Shown: positions 44,351 to 53,533, counted from the stretch's first letter. The stretch is DNA of 64,000 nucleotides from Haladaptatus cibarius D43 (GCF_000710615.1 NZ_JDTH01000006.1:1-64000), one strand, 5' to 3'. The notes: generated from the sequence alone by a model not told the origin. Made by a program: numbers and translations.

Positions 44351-45331
44351 CTATCCTGAATATTCCTTCCGCAGAACCACGTCATCACTCGCATTCCGAA
44401 CGGTAATCGTATCGTCGCCGTTGTTCCAAACCGCACCATCAGACCCCCAGTACAGTTCGGATTCCGAATCAGAACCACTTCCGGTGTAGAGCGTGACCCT
44501 CGCGCCCGATTCCAGCGAAGTGCCGGACGGAACGCGGTAGGTATGGTCTGCCTCGTCCGAAACCGTCCATCCCGAAATGTCGAGAGCGTCGTTTCCGCTG
44601 TTTCGTAGGACGATGTACTCGTCGTTCAGGTTCTCGTGGTCGTTGCCTTCTGCATCGGCGTGAATCTGGGCGATGGTGAGGCCAGTCGTGCCACTACTGC
44701 CATCCGTGGTTTGGGAACTACCCGAACCGCCCGAACCATCTCTACACGCCCACAATCCGACTTTCTCCTGCTGAGCCTCCGATTCAGCGGAATAGAATCG
44801 CTCGCGCTGTTCGAACTTGCTGTCGTAGACGCGGGCGTAGCCCTGCTTTACCAACTGATAGTTGAACGACTTCCCGTCGTCGCGGATGTACACCAGCAGT
44901 CGGTCGTACCTGTCGCGGGGGCCTTCGTTCGGGTCGAAAGAAATCGTCACCTGCTCGTCCGCGAGTTCGCTCCGCGCGAACTCGCTCGCTTTGTGGCCCC
45001 AGTCGCGCAGGCAGGTCGCTCCGGATTCGTCGTTCGGGACGCCTTCGAACTCCTCGGGGTCGTTTGCGGTGTGCACCTCGGGTGTGTCCACGCCGAGCAG
45101 TCTGGCCGTCTCCTGCGTTCCGTTCCGGTATTCGAACTCCACCGTGTCGCCATCCACGATTCTCGTGATGGTGACCGTCCACGCTTCGCCTGTTGTTTCT
45201 CCGGCGCTCTGGTCGCCCGTTTCGCCTGCGGGAGCGTTCGTCTGCGTCGTCGAAGACGGCACAGACGAACAGCCTGCGAGGACGACTGCCGAGACGAGGC
45301 ACACGACCAAAAGCGACGACTTGAGAGACAC
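44351..45331 (-). CDS. Thermonuclease (SNase) lipoprotein with lamin-tail domain
   Basis: 326 residues. A signal with lipobox VVLAGC (Cys near residue 21) is followed by a Thr/Gly/Gln linker, then an SNase domain (about 52-200): ITRIVDGDTVEFEY, LLGVDTPEV, RDRYDRLLVYI and RVYDSKFEQRERFY hold the catalytic Arg-Glu-Arg pattern in part. After a Gly/Ser linker, residues 218-326 form a lamin-tail domain (IHADAEGNDHENLNDEYIVLRNSG; LDISGWTVSDEADHTYRVP). It is probably a surface-bound nuclease for scavenging DNA. The gene at 910-1716 has a related tail domain. Confidence 0.92.
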   Translation of the reverse strand: MSLKSSLLVVCLVSAVVLAGCSSVPSSTTQTNAPAGETGDQSAGETTGEAWTVTITRIVDGDTVEFEYRNGTQETARLLGVDTPEVHTANDPEEFEGVPNDESGATCLRDWGHKASEFARSELADEQVTISFDPNEGPRDRYDRLLVYIRDDGKSFNYQLVKQGYARVYDSKFEQRERFYSAESEAQQEKVGLWACRDGSGGSGSSQTTDGSSGTTGLTIAQIHADAEGNDHENLNDEYIVLRNSGNDALDISGWTVSDEADHTYRVPSGTSLESGARVTLYTGSGSDSESELYWGSDGAVWNNGDDTITVRNASDDVVLRKEYSG

Positions 45332-45424
45332 GATATTGAAACGGTGCCGTTCCCGATTAAATCTATGTCTTCGTGCGTTTTTCCCCGAGAATCATTTATC
45401 TGATTGCACGGCGTTACTGCTTCT

Positions 45425-45655
45425 ATGCGTTCCATTCGCATCGAGCGCGCCATCAGTCGCGCTCGTCACGCCGCAATCGGCGGGGCAATCGGTGGTGGAC
45501 TCGGAGGACTAATCAACAGCAGAGCGGCGAGTACCGGCGGTGCCATCGGCGCGTTCGTCGGCGCAGTAGTCGGGGAAAAACGTCCGGCCGCACGCGCCAA
45601 GTTCGAAATCGCCAAAGAACGAGGACAAAAGCGCGTCGAACGAGTTCGGCGATAA
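45425..45655 (+). CDS. Small glycine-zipper protein
   Basis: 76 residues from the ATG at 45425 (MRSIRIERAISRARHAA). Residues 20-52 have Gly at regular spacing (AAIGGAIGGGLGGLINSRAASTGGAIGAFVGAVVGE), a glycine-zipper that packs helices in membranes. A basic C-terminal helix (KFEIAKERGQKRVERVRR) follows. It is convergent with the DoxX gene. The function is unknown. Confidence 0.65.
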   Translation: MRSIRIERAISRARHAAIGGAIGGGLGGLINSRAASTGGAIGAFVGAVVGEKRPAARAKFEIAKERGQKRVERVRR

Positions 45656-45717
45656 CTCGCCGAACTCGGCGGGCAAGGTTGCTGAAAATCGTGTCACACC
45701 CGATGCAAATCGAAGTT

Positions 45718-46131
45718 TCAGTTCTTTTTCTCGCCGATACCGAGGAACGCGAGTGCCGCACCCGCGAGCGCGACGTTTTTCAGGAAGTGATTTTTCTCGT
45801 TCTGGCGCTCTTGGCCATCGTGGCTCCAGAAGTCGTGTATCGTCGGGGTGACGCCCGCGAAGAACGCGACGATGGAACTGGCCGCGAGGGCGGGGAATCG
45901 CCAGATGCTGATACCGACCCCGCCGAGAAGTAGCAGTCCGTGCGAGGAGACGACAGACTCTTCCGGCATCGGGATTCCCTTCGATTCGGCGTAGCCTGCC
46001 TGTGCGTCGATGTCTCTCAGGCCGGAGATAGCAGTGAACACGATAACGCCGCCGTACAGCAGTCTGGCGACCCTGAACGCAGTCGATTTTGAAACGTCAT
46101 TCTCGGACGTGTCGTCAATTGCTTCGCACAT
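45718..46131 (-). CDS. DoxX-family membrane protein
   Basis: 137 residues from the ATG at 46131. Four hydrophobic helices and ARLLYGGVIVFTAISGLRDID, then TPTIHDFWSHDGQERQNEKNHFLKNVALAGAALAFLG, match DoxX/SURF4-like proteins, including the HDFW...KNxxLxGA pattern. Family members take part in redox or membrane homeostasis, with no firm function in haloarchaea. The next same-strand gene upstream (46240-46848) encodes a thioredoxin-fold protein. Confidence 0.88.
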   Translation of the reverse strand: MCEAIDDTSENDVSKSTAFRVARLLYGGVIVFTAISGLRDIDAQAGYAESKGIPMPEESVVSSHGLLLLGGVGISIWRFPALAASSIVAFFAGVTPTIHDFWSHDGQERQNEKNHFLKNVALAGAALAFLGIGEKKN

Positions 46132-46239
46132 ACTCACACGCAGTACACAAACCAAGTTATAGACGACGGCTGCATGATTCGGTTACGCTTGTGTCCCTTG
46201 CAGACACAGGTGTTACCGCGACTTTCCCGTGGGGCTATC

Positions 46240-46848
46240 TCATTTCCACTTGATGGAACAGCCGCGGGAGGGCAAGAACTCAAGCTCCACGTCCTCGCTC
46301 GCCAGCACGGATTCGATTGCGTCGTGGATGTGAAACTCGGTGGGTTCGTCGTCGGGGTTCAGTGCGTCGTCCAGTCGGCCGTGATACGCGAGGGTGAACT
46401 CATCGGCTCGCGGCTCGTCACCGCTCGCCCGTTCCGAGGCGCGTTGTGCCTCGTGTCCTTCGTTGCGAAGGAGGAACGGGTCGGGGGTACAGACCGCGCC
46501 GTAGGCCGTGGCCACTTCCTGTGTCTCGTCGTGGAGGTAAGCGTCGTACTGAAGCGTACCTTCCTCGACCCACTCCTGCATGGCCTCGAAAGAGTCGTCC
46601 GGATACTCTTCAGCGTCGTTCGAGTTCACGCCGACGACGGCCACCTCGTCGTACTCCGCCGCGATGTCGTTTAGTAGGTCGAACTTCGCCTGCGCGTAGG
46701 GACAGTGATTGCAGGTAAACACCAGCAGAACTGCCTCGTACTCCGTGAAATCGCCGAGGCTGTATGTTTCCCCGTCGGTGCCACGAAGTTCGAAGTTCGG
46801 CACCGGGTCGCCGCGCTCGATTTCGGCCTCGGATTCTTTCATTACCAT
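46240..46848 (-). CDS. Thioredoxin-fold redoxin (AhpC/TSA-like) with CxxC
   Basis: 202 residues from the ATG at 46848 (MVMKESEAEIERGDPVPNFELRGTDG). The fold is shown by FELRGTDGETYSLGDFTEYEAVLLVFTCNHCPYAQAKFDLLNDIA, with redox Cys pair CNHC (about 46-49), and a second Cys in YGAVCTPDPFLL. This CxHC arrangement is typical of the thioredoxin-like family that follows peroxiredoxin sequence but uses a CxxC site. Near the C-terminus SRGCSIKWK adds a third Cys. It acts in the cytoplasm; substrate unknown. Confidence 0.88.
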   Translation of the reverse strand: MVMKESEAEIERGDPVPNFELRGTDGETYSLGDFTEYEAVLLVFTCNHCPYAQAKFDLLNDIAAEYDEVAVVGVNSNDAEEYPDDSFEAMQEWVEEGTLQYDAYLHDETQEVATAYGAVCTPDPFLLRNEGHEAQRASERASGDEPRADEFTLAYHGRLDDALNPDDEPTEFHIHDAIESVLASEDVELEFLPSRGCSIKWK

Positions 46849-46934
46849 GCCAAGGGATTGCTCACCGAGCCTAAAAATACGTTTTCCCCGGTTCGGCCTT
46901 CTTGACCGCTTCGACCGCGACTGTTCGGCCTCGA

Positions 46935-47387
46935 TTATTCGACTTCGATTTCGACGACGTCGTCGTTGTTTTCGAACCCATCGCCCCACGGTTCCTCGGC
47001 GAGGTCGTTCAACACCAGTTCGAGGTTGCGCTTGTTCGCCTTCCATACCGCGTCCACGATGCCGCCGACTATCGGAATCGTCCCGCCGACCACGTCGATG
47101 GCGATGTTCGCAATCATCCGCAACAGCGTGGTGAACGAGACGCCCAACCACGCCGCTTCGACGACGATGTACAGCGAGAGTCCGGCGCTGATGACGTCGC
47201 CGACCCCCGGAAGCGCGCCGAGAATCGGATCGATTCCGACGCGAAAGTCGGTTCCCGGGACGCGAACGAGGTCGTCGAACACTCTCGCAACGGTTCGCAT
47301 CCGCTCGATTGCGGCCCGATTGACGGTGTCGGGGAGTTCGCCGTCGAAGTCGAACTCGTCCGCTAAATCGTCTCTGTCGGTGTTCAT
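46935..47387 (-). CDS. DUF4112 family membrane protein
   Basis: 150 residues. FRVGIDPILGALPGVGDVISAGLSLYIVVEA followed by IANIAIDVVGGTIPIVGGIVDAVWKANKRNLELV is the signature of DUF4112, with two Gly/Pro-kinked hydrophobic segments and a conserved Asn-Arg-Asn-Leu end. The family is of unknown function. The gene is divergent from the acyl-CoA synthetase with a 98-base gap. Confidence 0.88.
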   Translation of the reverse strand: MNTDRDDLADEFDFDGELPDTVNRAAIERMRTVARVFDDLVRVPGTDFRVGIDPILGALPGVGDVISAGLSLYIVVEAAWLGVSFTTLLRMIANIAIDVVGGTIPIVGGIVDAVWKANKRNLELVLNDLAEEPWGDGFENNDDVVEIEVE

Positions 47388-47485
47388 GCAGGCTACTGTT
47401 TCCGGAATACAATAAATCCGATGGCGGATGCGTTTCGAATCTCACGACACACGAACTTATACGAGATGCTCCGAAACATAGTGGC

Positions 47486-49264
47486 ATGACTTGGCATCTC
47501 GCACCCGATTTTCCCTCCTACGAGGCCGCCAAAAGCGAGTTCTCGTGGGACACTATTCCCGACGACTACAACATCGCTCACGACTTCCTTCGGAAGCACG
47601 ACGATTTGGACGCCACTGCGCTGGAGCAGTATTATCTCGACGGTCGGCACGAAACCTACTCCTTTCGGGATTTGGACGTTTGCTCCAATCGACTGGCCAA
47701 CGGTCTGTCCGACCTCGGCGTCGGACGAGGCGACAGAGTCGCCGTCGTGATTCCACAGAACCCCGCGAATCCACTGACCCATCTCGCCTGCTGGAAACTC
47801 GGCGCGATTTCGCTCCCCCTCTCGATTCTGTTCGGCGAGGATTCCCTGCGCTATCGACTGAACGACAGCGGAGCAAAAGTGGCCGTCGTGGATTCGTCAG
47901 TTCGACCCACGCTCGATACGGTTCGGAAGGACTGTCCCGACTTAGAACACGTCATCGAAGTTGACGGGAGCGATTCCGTCGGCAACGGAATCGCTCCCGA
48001 GGGTGGGGATGAAAATCACAGCATCCATAGCAACCACAACAACCACAACAACCACAACAACCACAACAACCACAACAACGACAGCTACGATTTCGGCGAG
48101 TTTTGTGCAGGCCGGTCGGAATCGTTCGACATCGTGGAAACGACCCGCGATACGCCTGCGATCATCATCTACACCAGTGGTTCGACCGGGCCGCCGAAGG
48201 GTGTCCTGCACACTCACGACCTTTGGCTCGGCCACTGTCCCGCGTTTTACATGTACTTCGAGCGAACTGGTGACCCCGAAAAAACGGCAGAATCGACCGA
48301 ACCGTCGGTCGTACCCGACGATTCGGTGTACTGGACGCCCGCGGATTGGGCGTGGATAGGCGCGCTGGGAGATGTGCTGTTTCCGGCGTGGCACTACGGC
48401 GAAACCGTCGTCGGCTGTCCGATGGGCGGATTCGACGCCGAAACCGCCTACGAACTGCTGGAGCGATTTTCGGTCACCGACACGTTCCTTCCGCCCACTG
48501 CGATTCGGATGATGATGGGAGTCGAAAACCCCACGGAAAAATACGAATTGTCGCTCCGAAACATCTGTTCGGGCGGCGAACCGCTCACCCCCGAAATCAT
48601 CGACTGGGCCGAAACGGAACTAGACGGCGTCTCGGTCAACGAACTCTACGGCCAAACCGAAGCGAACCTTCTCGTTGCCAACTGCGGCGACTGGTTCCCG
48701 GTTCGCGCCGGAAGCATGGGAAAGCCGGTTCCGGGCCACGAAATCGCCATCATCGACCCGACTTCCGGCGAGGAGAAAGCAATCGGCGACGTGGGGATGA
48801 TTGCCGTAAAACGCGACGACGACCCAATCGTTTTCGAGGAGTACTGGAATCAAGCCGAAAAAACAGAGGCCGTAACCCTCGACGACTGGCATCTCACCGG
48901 CGACCTCGGCTCCCGCGATTCGGACGGCTACTTCTGGTTCAAATCGCGCGACGACGACGTAATCATCACGAGCGGCTACCGCGTCGGGCCGGGCGAAGTC
49001 GAAAGTGCAATTCTGGAACATCCGGACGTAGAACAGGTCGGCGTCGTCGGCGTTCCCGACGACACCCGCGGCGAAATCGTCGCGGCGTTCGTGCAACCAG
49101 TCACTTCCCGGGACGAGAACGAAGCCTTTCGGGAGGAAATCCGGACGCTCGTGCGCGACAAGTTGGCCAAATACGAGTATCCTCGAAAAATCGAGTTCGT
49201 CGCCGAACTCCCACAAACGACGACCGGCAAGATTCAGCGGCGGAAACTCCGGGAAGATGAGTAA
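47486..49264 (+). CDS. AMP-forming acyl-CoA synthetase with Asn-His tandem-repeat insert
   Basis: 592 residues. Adenylation motifs are complete: A3 YTSGSTGPPKG (229-239), VYWTPADWAWIGAL, A5 ELYGQTEANLL, A7 LTGDLGSRDSDGYFWFKSRDDD, and A10 TGKIQRRKL. The layout fits medium-chain acyl-CoA synthetases (ACSM-like). An unusual low-complexity loop at residues 183-198 (five N-H-N units) sits between the N-terminal subdomain and A3, coded by a 9-bp tandem repeat. It activates a fatty or aromatic acid to acyl-CoA in the cytoplasm. It is convergent with the formamidase-type gene, one base apart. Confidence 0.93.
   Translation: MTWHLAPDFPSYEAAKSEFSWDTIPDDYNIAHDFLRKHDDLDATALEQYYLDGRHETYSFRDLDVCSNRLANGLSDLGVGRGDRVAVVIPQNPANPLTHLACWKLGAISLPLSILFGEDSLRYRLNDSGAKVAVVDSSVRPTLDTVRKDCPDLEHVIEVDGSDSVGNGIAPEGGDENHSIHSNHNNHNNHNNHNNHNNDSYDFGEFCAGRSESFDIVETTRDTPAIIIYTSGSTGPPKGVLHTHDLWLGHCPAFYMYFERTGDPEKTAESTEPSVVPDDSVYWTPADWAWIGALGDVLFPAWHYGETVVGCPMGGFDAETAYELLERFSVTDTFLPPTAIRMMMGVENPTEKYELSLRNICSGGEPLTPEIIDWAETELDGVSVNELYGQTEANLLVANCGDWFPVRAGSMGKPVPGHEIAIIDPTSGEEKAIGDVGMIAVKRDDDPIVFEEYWNQAEKTEAVTLDDWHLTGDLGSRDSDGYFWFKSRDDDVIITSGYRVGPGEVESAILEHPDVEQVGVVGVPDDTRGEIVAAFVQPVTSRDENEAFREEIRTLVRDKLAKYEYPRKIEFVAELPQTTTGKIQRRKLREDE
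48032..48076 (+). repeat. 9-bp tandem repeat (AACCACAAC) x5 inside coding sequence
   Basis: Five exact copies of AACCACAAC run head to tail, followed by a partial AAC. Because the unit is three codons, copy-number changes keep the frame. It encodes (Asn-His-Asn)5 in the acyl-CoA synthetase. Confidence 0.95.
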
Positions 49265-49265
49265 T

Positions 49266-50174
49266 TTAAAACGGTGACGAGAGGTACTCCTTCGGAATCG
49301 CGTTTCTGACCGTCACGAGGGGATCAACAACCTGCGATATTTCGAGTCCGCCGACGAGACTCGAAAACAGATGGGCGTCCGTCTCGTCGAATCCGTGTTC
49401 GTTCGCGAGCAGGGCAATCGCGTCCTCGTTCGCCAACTGGCAGGCCGATTCGAGGGTTTCCGCGCTCGCAATCGTCTTCCACAAATCCGCGGTTTCGACC
49501 ACGGGCCGCGAGAGTTCGAAACCGGGGTTCGACAGCACCGTCACCGTGATGTCGATGTCCGTGCTGATTTCCGCGCCGGTTCCGCACATCTCTCCGTCGG
49601 CCATCGCCGCCTTCGAATCGCCCATCGCAAGCAGCGCACCCTCCTGAAAAACCGGAAAATACGCCGTCGTTCCGCCGGTCATATCCGTCGTATCGAGATT
49701 TCCTCCGTGGTCGTGCGGAACGAGCGTCGTGTACGATTCCTCCGTCGGAGCGACCCCGATGGTACCGATACAAGGCTGAATCGGCACGTCGATGTCATCG
49801 AAACGAATCATGTCGCCTTCGACCGGGGTCACTCTGGTTTTCGGTTCTTCGATTTCATCTGATTCCTGTAGGAGGCCGAATCCGGGAATCGTCAGCACTC
49901 GCCCCCGGTCTTCGGTGACCCGAACGTCCTCGATTTCGACCTTCAGCACGTCACCGGGTTCTGCCCCCTCCACCGCGATTGGCCCGGTTGCGCCGTTGAC
50001 TTCGTCGGGAACTTCGTCCACAACGTCGCTATCTTCCTGCACCGCCCCGCCGATGCTATCTATGGTTTCGACGGTTAGCGATTCGCCACTCTCCGCGGTG
50101 TACACCGGTTCGAGGGTCGGCGTGAACTCGTAGATGAGACCGTCCGCATCGTAGGCTACTGTCTGTCGTGCCAT
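49266..50174 (-). CDS. Acetamidase/formamidase family protein
   Basis: 302 residues from the ATG at 50174 (MARQTVAYDADGLIYEF); the nine codons upstream are not family-like. Recognised segments are NGATGPIAVEGAEPGDVLKVEIEDV (about 60-85), PCIGTIGVAP (about 132), PHDHGGNLDTTDMTGGTTAYFPVFQEGALLAMGDSKAAMADGEMCGTGAEI (about 148-200). The family hydrolyses acetamide or formamide to ammonia and the acid. The metal-binding HDHGGN and GDxxAxxxDGE patterns are intact. Confidence 0.93.
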   Translation of the reverse strand: MARQTVAYDADGLIYEFTPTLEPVYTAESGESLTVETIDSIGGAVQEDSDVVDEVPDEVNGATGPIAVEGAEPGDVLKVEIEDVRVTEDRGRVLTIPGFGLLQESDEIEEPKTRVTPVEGDMIRFDDIDVPIQPCIGTIGVAPTEESYTTLVPHDHGGNLDTTDMTGGTTAYFPVFQEGALLAMGDSKAAMADGEMCGTGAEISTDIDITVTVLSNPGFELSRPVVETADLWKTIASAETLESACQLANEDAIALLANEHGFDETDAHLFSSLVGGLEISQVVDPLVTVRNAIPKEYLSSPF

Positions 50175-50221
50175 GGAATACTCTGCCACGCACGATTGCA
50201 AAAAACCACGTTTGGGAGACG

Positions 50222-51214
50222 CTATTGCCGAATCGCTTCCGGTGGCCCGCCAGCCAACCGTTCTCTGTCGTGTGCCTCCTCGAAGTCGAGTTCCGGCCCC
50301 TTCGGGACGATTCCTTTCGGATTGATGTCGGTGTGACTTCGGTAGTAGTGTTCTTTGATGTGGTTCATCCGCACCGTTTCAGCGACTCCCGGCAGTTGGT
50401 ACAACTCCTTCAGGTAGTTCCAGAGGTTCGGGTAGTCTACGATTCGCCGGATGTTGCATTTGAAATGCGTCGCGTACACCGCGTCGAATCGTACCAGCGT
50501 GGTGAACATCGCAAAGTCGGCTTCCGTCAGTTTCTCGCCGACCAGATACCGTTGGTCGGCGAGCACGTCCTCCCAATGGTCTAACGCGGCGAACAACTCG
50601 GTTACCGCCTTCTCGTAGGCGGATTGGGTGTCGGCGAATCCAGACCGATAGACGCCGTTGTTGATTGGTTCGTAAATCGCATCGATGGTTTCGTCAACCT
50701 CGTCGCGGTACGCTTCAGGGTAGAACGTCACGTCTCGCTCCGCCACGTCGTCGAACGCGGTGTCCAGCATCCGCATGATTTCCTCCGATTCGTTGTTGAC
50801 GATGGTTTCTTTCTTTTTGTCCCACAGCACCGGCACCGTCACGCGACCTGTAAATTCCGGGTCGGCCTCAGTATACACGTCGCGCAGATAGTCCGCTCCG
50901 TTCACTGTATCGGCGGTACAGCCCAACCTGTCCGGCGAGAACTCCCAGCCGTCGTCCTGTCTATAGGGGTCAACAACCGACACAGAAATCGCGTCTTCCA
51001 GTCCTTTCAGCGTCCTCGTGACGAGTGTCCGATGCGCCCACGGACAGGCGGAGGAGACGTAGAGGTGATAGCGTCCCGATTCTGCCGGAAACTCCGCATC
51101 CTCATCCGCTTCGACCCAGTCCCGAAACGACGTAGTCTGGCGCTCGAACTCACCTTCTTCGTTCGTCGTCTCGTAGGCATCCGTCTGCCACTCGCCGTCC
51201 ACGAGCATTCTCAT
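50222..51214 (-). CDS. Glutathione S-transferase-like (ECM4/YqjG glutathionyl-hydroquinone reductase type)
   Basis: 330 residues. The N-terminal thioredoxin-like part (about 40-155) has the catalytic SACPWAHRTLV motif with Cys near residue 55; VPVLWDKKKETIVNNESEEIMRML holds the cis-Pro and Glu-Ser thiol-binding residues. A helical C-terminal domain follows. ECM4-type enzymes reduce glutathionyl-hydroquinones. Haloarchaea generally use gamma-glutamylcysteine in place of glutathione, so the true thiol partner may differ. Confidence 0.9.
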   Translation of the reverse strand: MRMLVDGEWQTDAYETTNEEGEFERQTTSFRDWVEADEDAEFPAESGRYHLYVSSACPWAHRTLVTRTLKGLEDAISVSVVDPYRQDDGWEFSPDRLGCTADTVNGADYLRDVYTEADPEFTGRVTVPVLWDKKKETIVNNESEEIMRMLDTAFDDVAERDVTFYPEAYRDEVDETIDAIYEPINNGVYRSGFADTQSAYEKAVTELFAALDHWEDVLADQRYLVGEKLTEADFAMFTTLVRFDAVYATHFKCNIRRIVDYPNLWNYLKELYQLPGVAETVRMNHIKEHYYRSHTDINPKGIVPKGPELDFEEAHDRERLAGGPPEAIRQ

Positions 51215-51374
51215 GGTTCGAAGTAGGGCCGTTTTCGACTTAGCCCTGCGGTTCCCCCACGTTCCTTCCGGGTTCGCTGGTTGCGCTGTAAGGAGCTAGA
51301 ATCGATTTCAGAGTAGCTATCGGGATGGTACATGTATTCCCATCTGGATATTTTCACACCTACTTAGGTAGCTT

Positions 51375-51422
51375 TCTGGCTATCTGTCTGGATATCTCTC
51401 AGTATATCTTTCTGTATATCTC
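51375..51422. repeat. Four imperfect 12-bp tandem repeats (TCTGNATATCTC-like)
   Basis: Units at 51375, 51387, 51399 and 51411 share the pattern TC(T/A)G(T/G)(A/C)TATCT(C/T/G), followed by a partial TCT. They lie in the AT-richer gap between the GST gene and the mosaic pseudogene. The core ATATCT could be a regulatory-site array or a leftover of slippage. Confidence 0.8.
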
Positions 51423-51485
51423 TCTAGAAATCCAAAAGATTGCGCCGATTTCACCCGAACTCGATGTTCATTGCCTCTCGAGATT

Positions 51486-52161
51486 TTAGAGCAGATAGAA
51501 TGCCCCAATACCCACGACTCCCCCACCGAGGATGAGCGTCACTGCCTGTACTCCGCGGACGAACAGCACGAACGTCACGACTGCGAGCGCGGCGGTAAGT
51601 GGGTCGATAATTGCCTCCTGTGCCAGCGAGACGGTTGCCCCCAAAATCGCGCCGACGACTGCGGCGTTGATACCGACGAGTGCGGCTCTGACCTGTGGAT
51701 TGTCGCGCACTCTCGCCACGTGGGGAAACATCGCCACGATGAAAATAAACGAGGGCGCGAACGCCGCAAATGCGGCGACGAATGGCCCGAGAACCCCATC
51801 GCTTTCTGCTGAACTGTCCGTCGAATCCTCGACGGAAAGTTCGTGGCTGACTGTACTCGAACACCACGGACAGACAGCATCGCGGAGATTTCCCACCAGT
51901 CGGCGCGTCCAGCGGTCGAACGCCCAGAGTCGTTCGTCGAATGAACGTCCCGGCAAGTTCGTTCAGATGGTATTGAAACTGGCCGCTGTCACGCATTCCG
52001 ACGGCGTCTTTCAGTTCCGTAAACGTCGCCGTCCACTCCGGTGCGTTCCAGAGCGCGAAGAGGATTTCCAGTCGGGTTTCGTTCGCCAGCAGTTGGAAGG
52101 CGTCTCGAACGCGTTCGTCGGTTGTCTCACCCGTCGCTGAATCCATCGACTGAACCGACAC
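51486..52161 (-). pseudogene. Mosaic pseudogene: ArsR-like HTH regulator remnant joined to a ChrA C-terminal fragment
   Basis: Reading from 52161, about 70 residues form a winged helix (QLLANETRLEILFALWNAPEWTATFTELKDAVGMRDSGQFQYHLNELAGTFIR). Near 51950 the frame changes, and the next frame gives AFDRWTRRLVGNLRDAVCPWCSSTV, a zinc-type end of the same haloarchaeal HTH family; the middle of that family is missing. From about residue 55 of this frame the sequence becomes a chromate-transporter tail (VLGPFVAAFAAFAPSFIFIVAMFPHVARVRDNPQVRAALVGINAAVVGAILG to the stop). So a deletion with frameshift and a fusion are superimposed. The HTH part may still be translated alone. Confidence 0.8.
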
Positions 52162-52292
52162 GGAGAACCGAACAAAAACTACTGATTGGCGTCGGAGACG
52201 AACGCCATTCGTGTAATTCCGACAACTGAAACGATTTTCTACGAGCGATTATTACCCCCTGTCTTCCTTGTCGATTACGACCACTACGCTCG

Positions 52293-53501
52293 ATGTCACA
52301 ACACACCTACTCGTCCATCGATTCGCTCATCATTCGGTTCTACAGCTATCGCGGCCTCACCTCCGGTGGATTCGTCTACCCGATTCTGACGGTGCACGCG
52401 CTCGCACAGGGCCTCGACCTCGCTGGTGTCGGCCTCGCCGCCGGGATGTTTTTCGCCGGAACGCTTCTCGGCGAGATTCCGACGGGCTACGTCGGTGACC
52501 GAATCGGTCGCCGGAACAGCCTCTTCGTCGGTTCAGTCCTCATCTCCGTCACCCATTTTGGGTTCGCATTCGCCGATTCCTTGGCCGGGTTCGTCTTCTT
52601 CTGGGGCTTCTGGGGCTTGGCCGCGACTTTCCGCTCGGGAAGCACGGACGCGTGGCTGTACGACACGTTGACCGACCACGAGGCAACCGAGACGTACACC
52701 CGCGTTCGCGGCAGAGCGACCGGCGTCTTCTACGCCTCCGCCGCGATTTCCGCCTTGGTCGGCGGCGCGCTCTACGAAAACTGGTCTGCTCTGCCGTTTC
52801 TCCTCGCGGGCGTGCTGACCGCGATTGGCGCGCTGGTCGTCCTGACGCTGCCGGAACCCGCCGCGTCCCGCACAGACCAAGGGTTCTCGCTCAGAGAAGC
52901 GCGAACCGCCCTCGTCTCGGTCGTTTCGAACCGAACGGTTCGCTCGTTCGTCATCCTCTCCGGAATCGTCCTCGCGGTGCCGGAAACGGTCGAAGTGTTC
53001 GTCCAACCAGTTGCGCTATCTATCGGTTTTCGACCGTCCACACTCGGCCCGCTGTACGCCGGCCTCATGCTCGCCGCGGCAGTTGGTTCCTCGACTGCCG
53101 ACGCCATCGGCCGTCGAATCGGGGTCGGGCGTTGGTTCGTCGTCGGGCCGACGATGCTTGCCGTCGTCCTCATTCTGGCCAGTTCGGTTCACGCCGTGGC
53201 CCTCCCCGTGTTTTTCCTTTCCCGCGGTGCGAATACGGTCACGGACACGCTCGGAAGCACGTTCGTCAACGACCGGGTCGCCTCCCACGGACGAGCGACC
53301 ACGCTCAGCGGCGTTTCCATGGTTCACGCGCTCGTCTTTCTGGTCGGCAGAACTGCTGGCGGCGCGGTGGCTGACGTCACCTCGCCGCTGGTTGCACTGG
53401 CCGGATTCGGCTGTCTCGCCGTCGGGGCCGTCGCGGTCATTCGCGCGACCGCAGACCCGTTTTCGGCGCGTTCGCCCGTTCGACCCGAGCAAGCCGATTG
53501 A
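52293..53501 (+). CDS. Major facilitator superfamily transporter
   Basis: 402 residues with 12 predicted helices. The motif-A-like loop GYVGDRIGRRNSLFVGS (about 68-84) between helices 2 and 3 and the central loop near residue 200 fit an MFS drug/metabolite carrier. The N-terminus is short and cytoplasmic (MSQHTYSSIDSLIIRFYSYRGL). No signature assigns a substrate; export is more likely than nutrient import from the loop motif. It is convergent with the Rieske gene, 32 bases apart. Confidence 0.92.
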   Translation: MSQHTYSSIDSLIIRFYSYRGLTSGGFVYPILTVHALAQGLDLAGVGLAAGMFFAGTLLGEIPTGYVGDRIGRRNSLFVGSVLISVTHFGFAFADSLAGFVFFWGFWGLAATFRSGSTDAWLYDTLTDHEATETYTRVRGRATGVFYASAAISALVGGALYENWSALPFLLAGVLTAIGALVVLTLPEPAASRTDQGFSLREARTALVSVVSNRTVRSFVILSGIVLAVPETVEVFVQPVALSIGFRPSTLGPLYAGLMLAAAVGSSTADAIGRRIGVGRWFVVGPTMLAVVLILASSVHAVALPVFFLSRGANTVTDTLGSTFVNDRVASHGRATTLSGVSMVHALVFLVGRTAGGAVADVTSPLVALAGFGCLAVGAVAVIRATADPFSARSPVRPEQAD

Positions 53502-53533
53502 CAACTGGACTGCGTCGTCAAACCGGCGTCGTC

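Noticed and set aside
48017-48080. CRISPR-like array
   Set aside because: The 9-base units have no spacers and lie in frame in a coding sequence.
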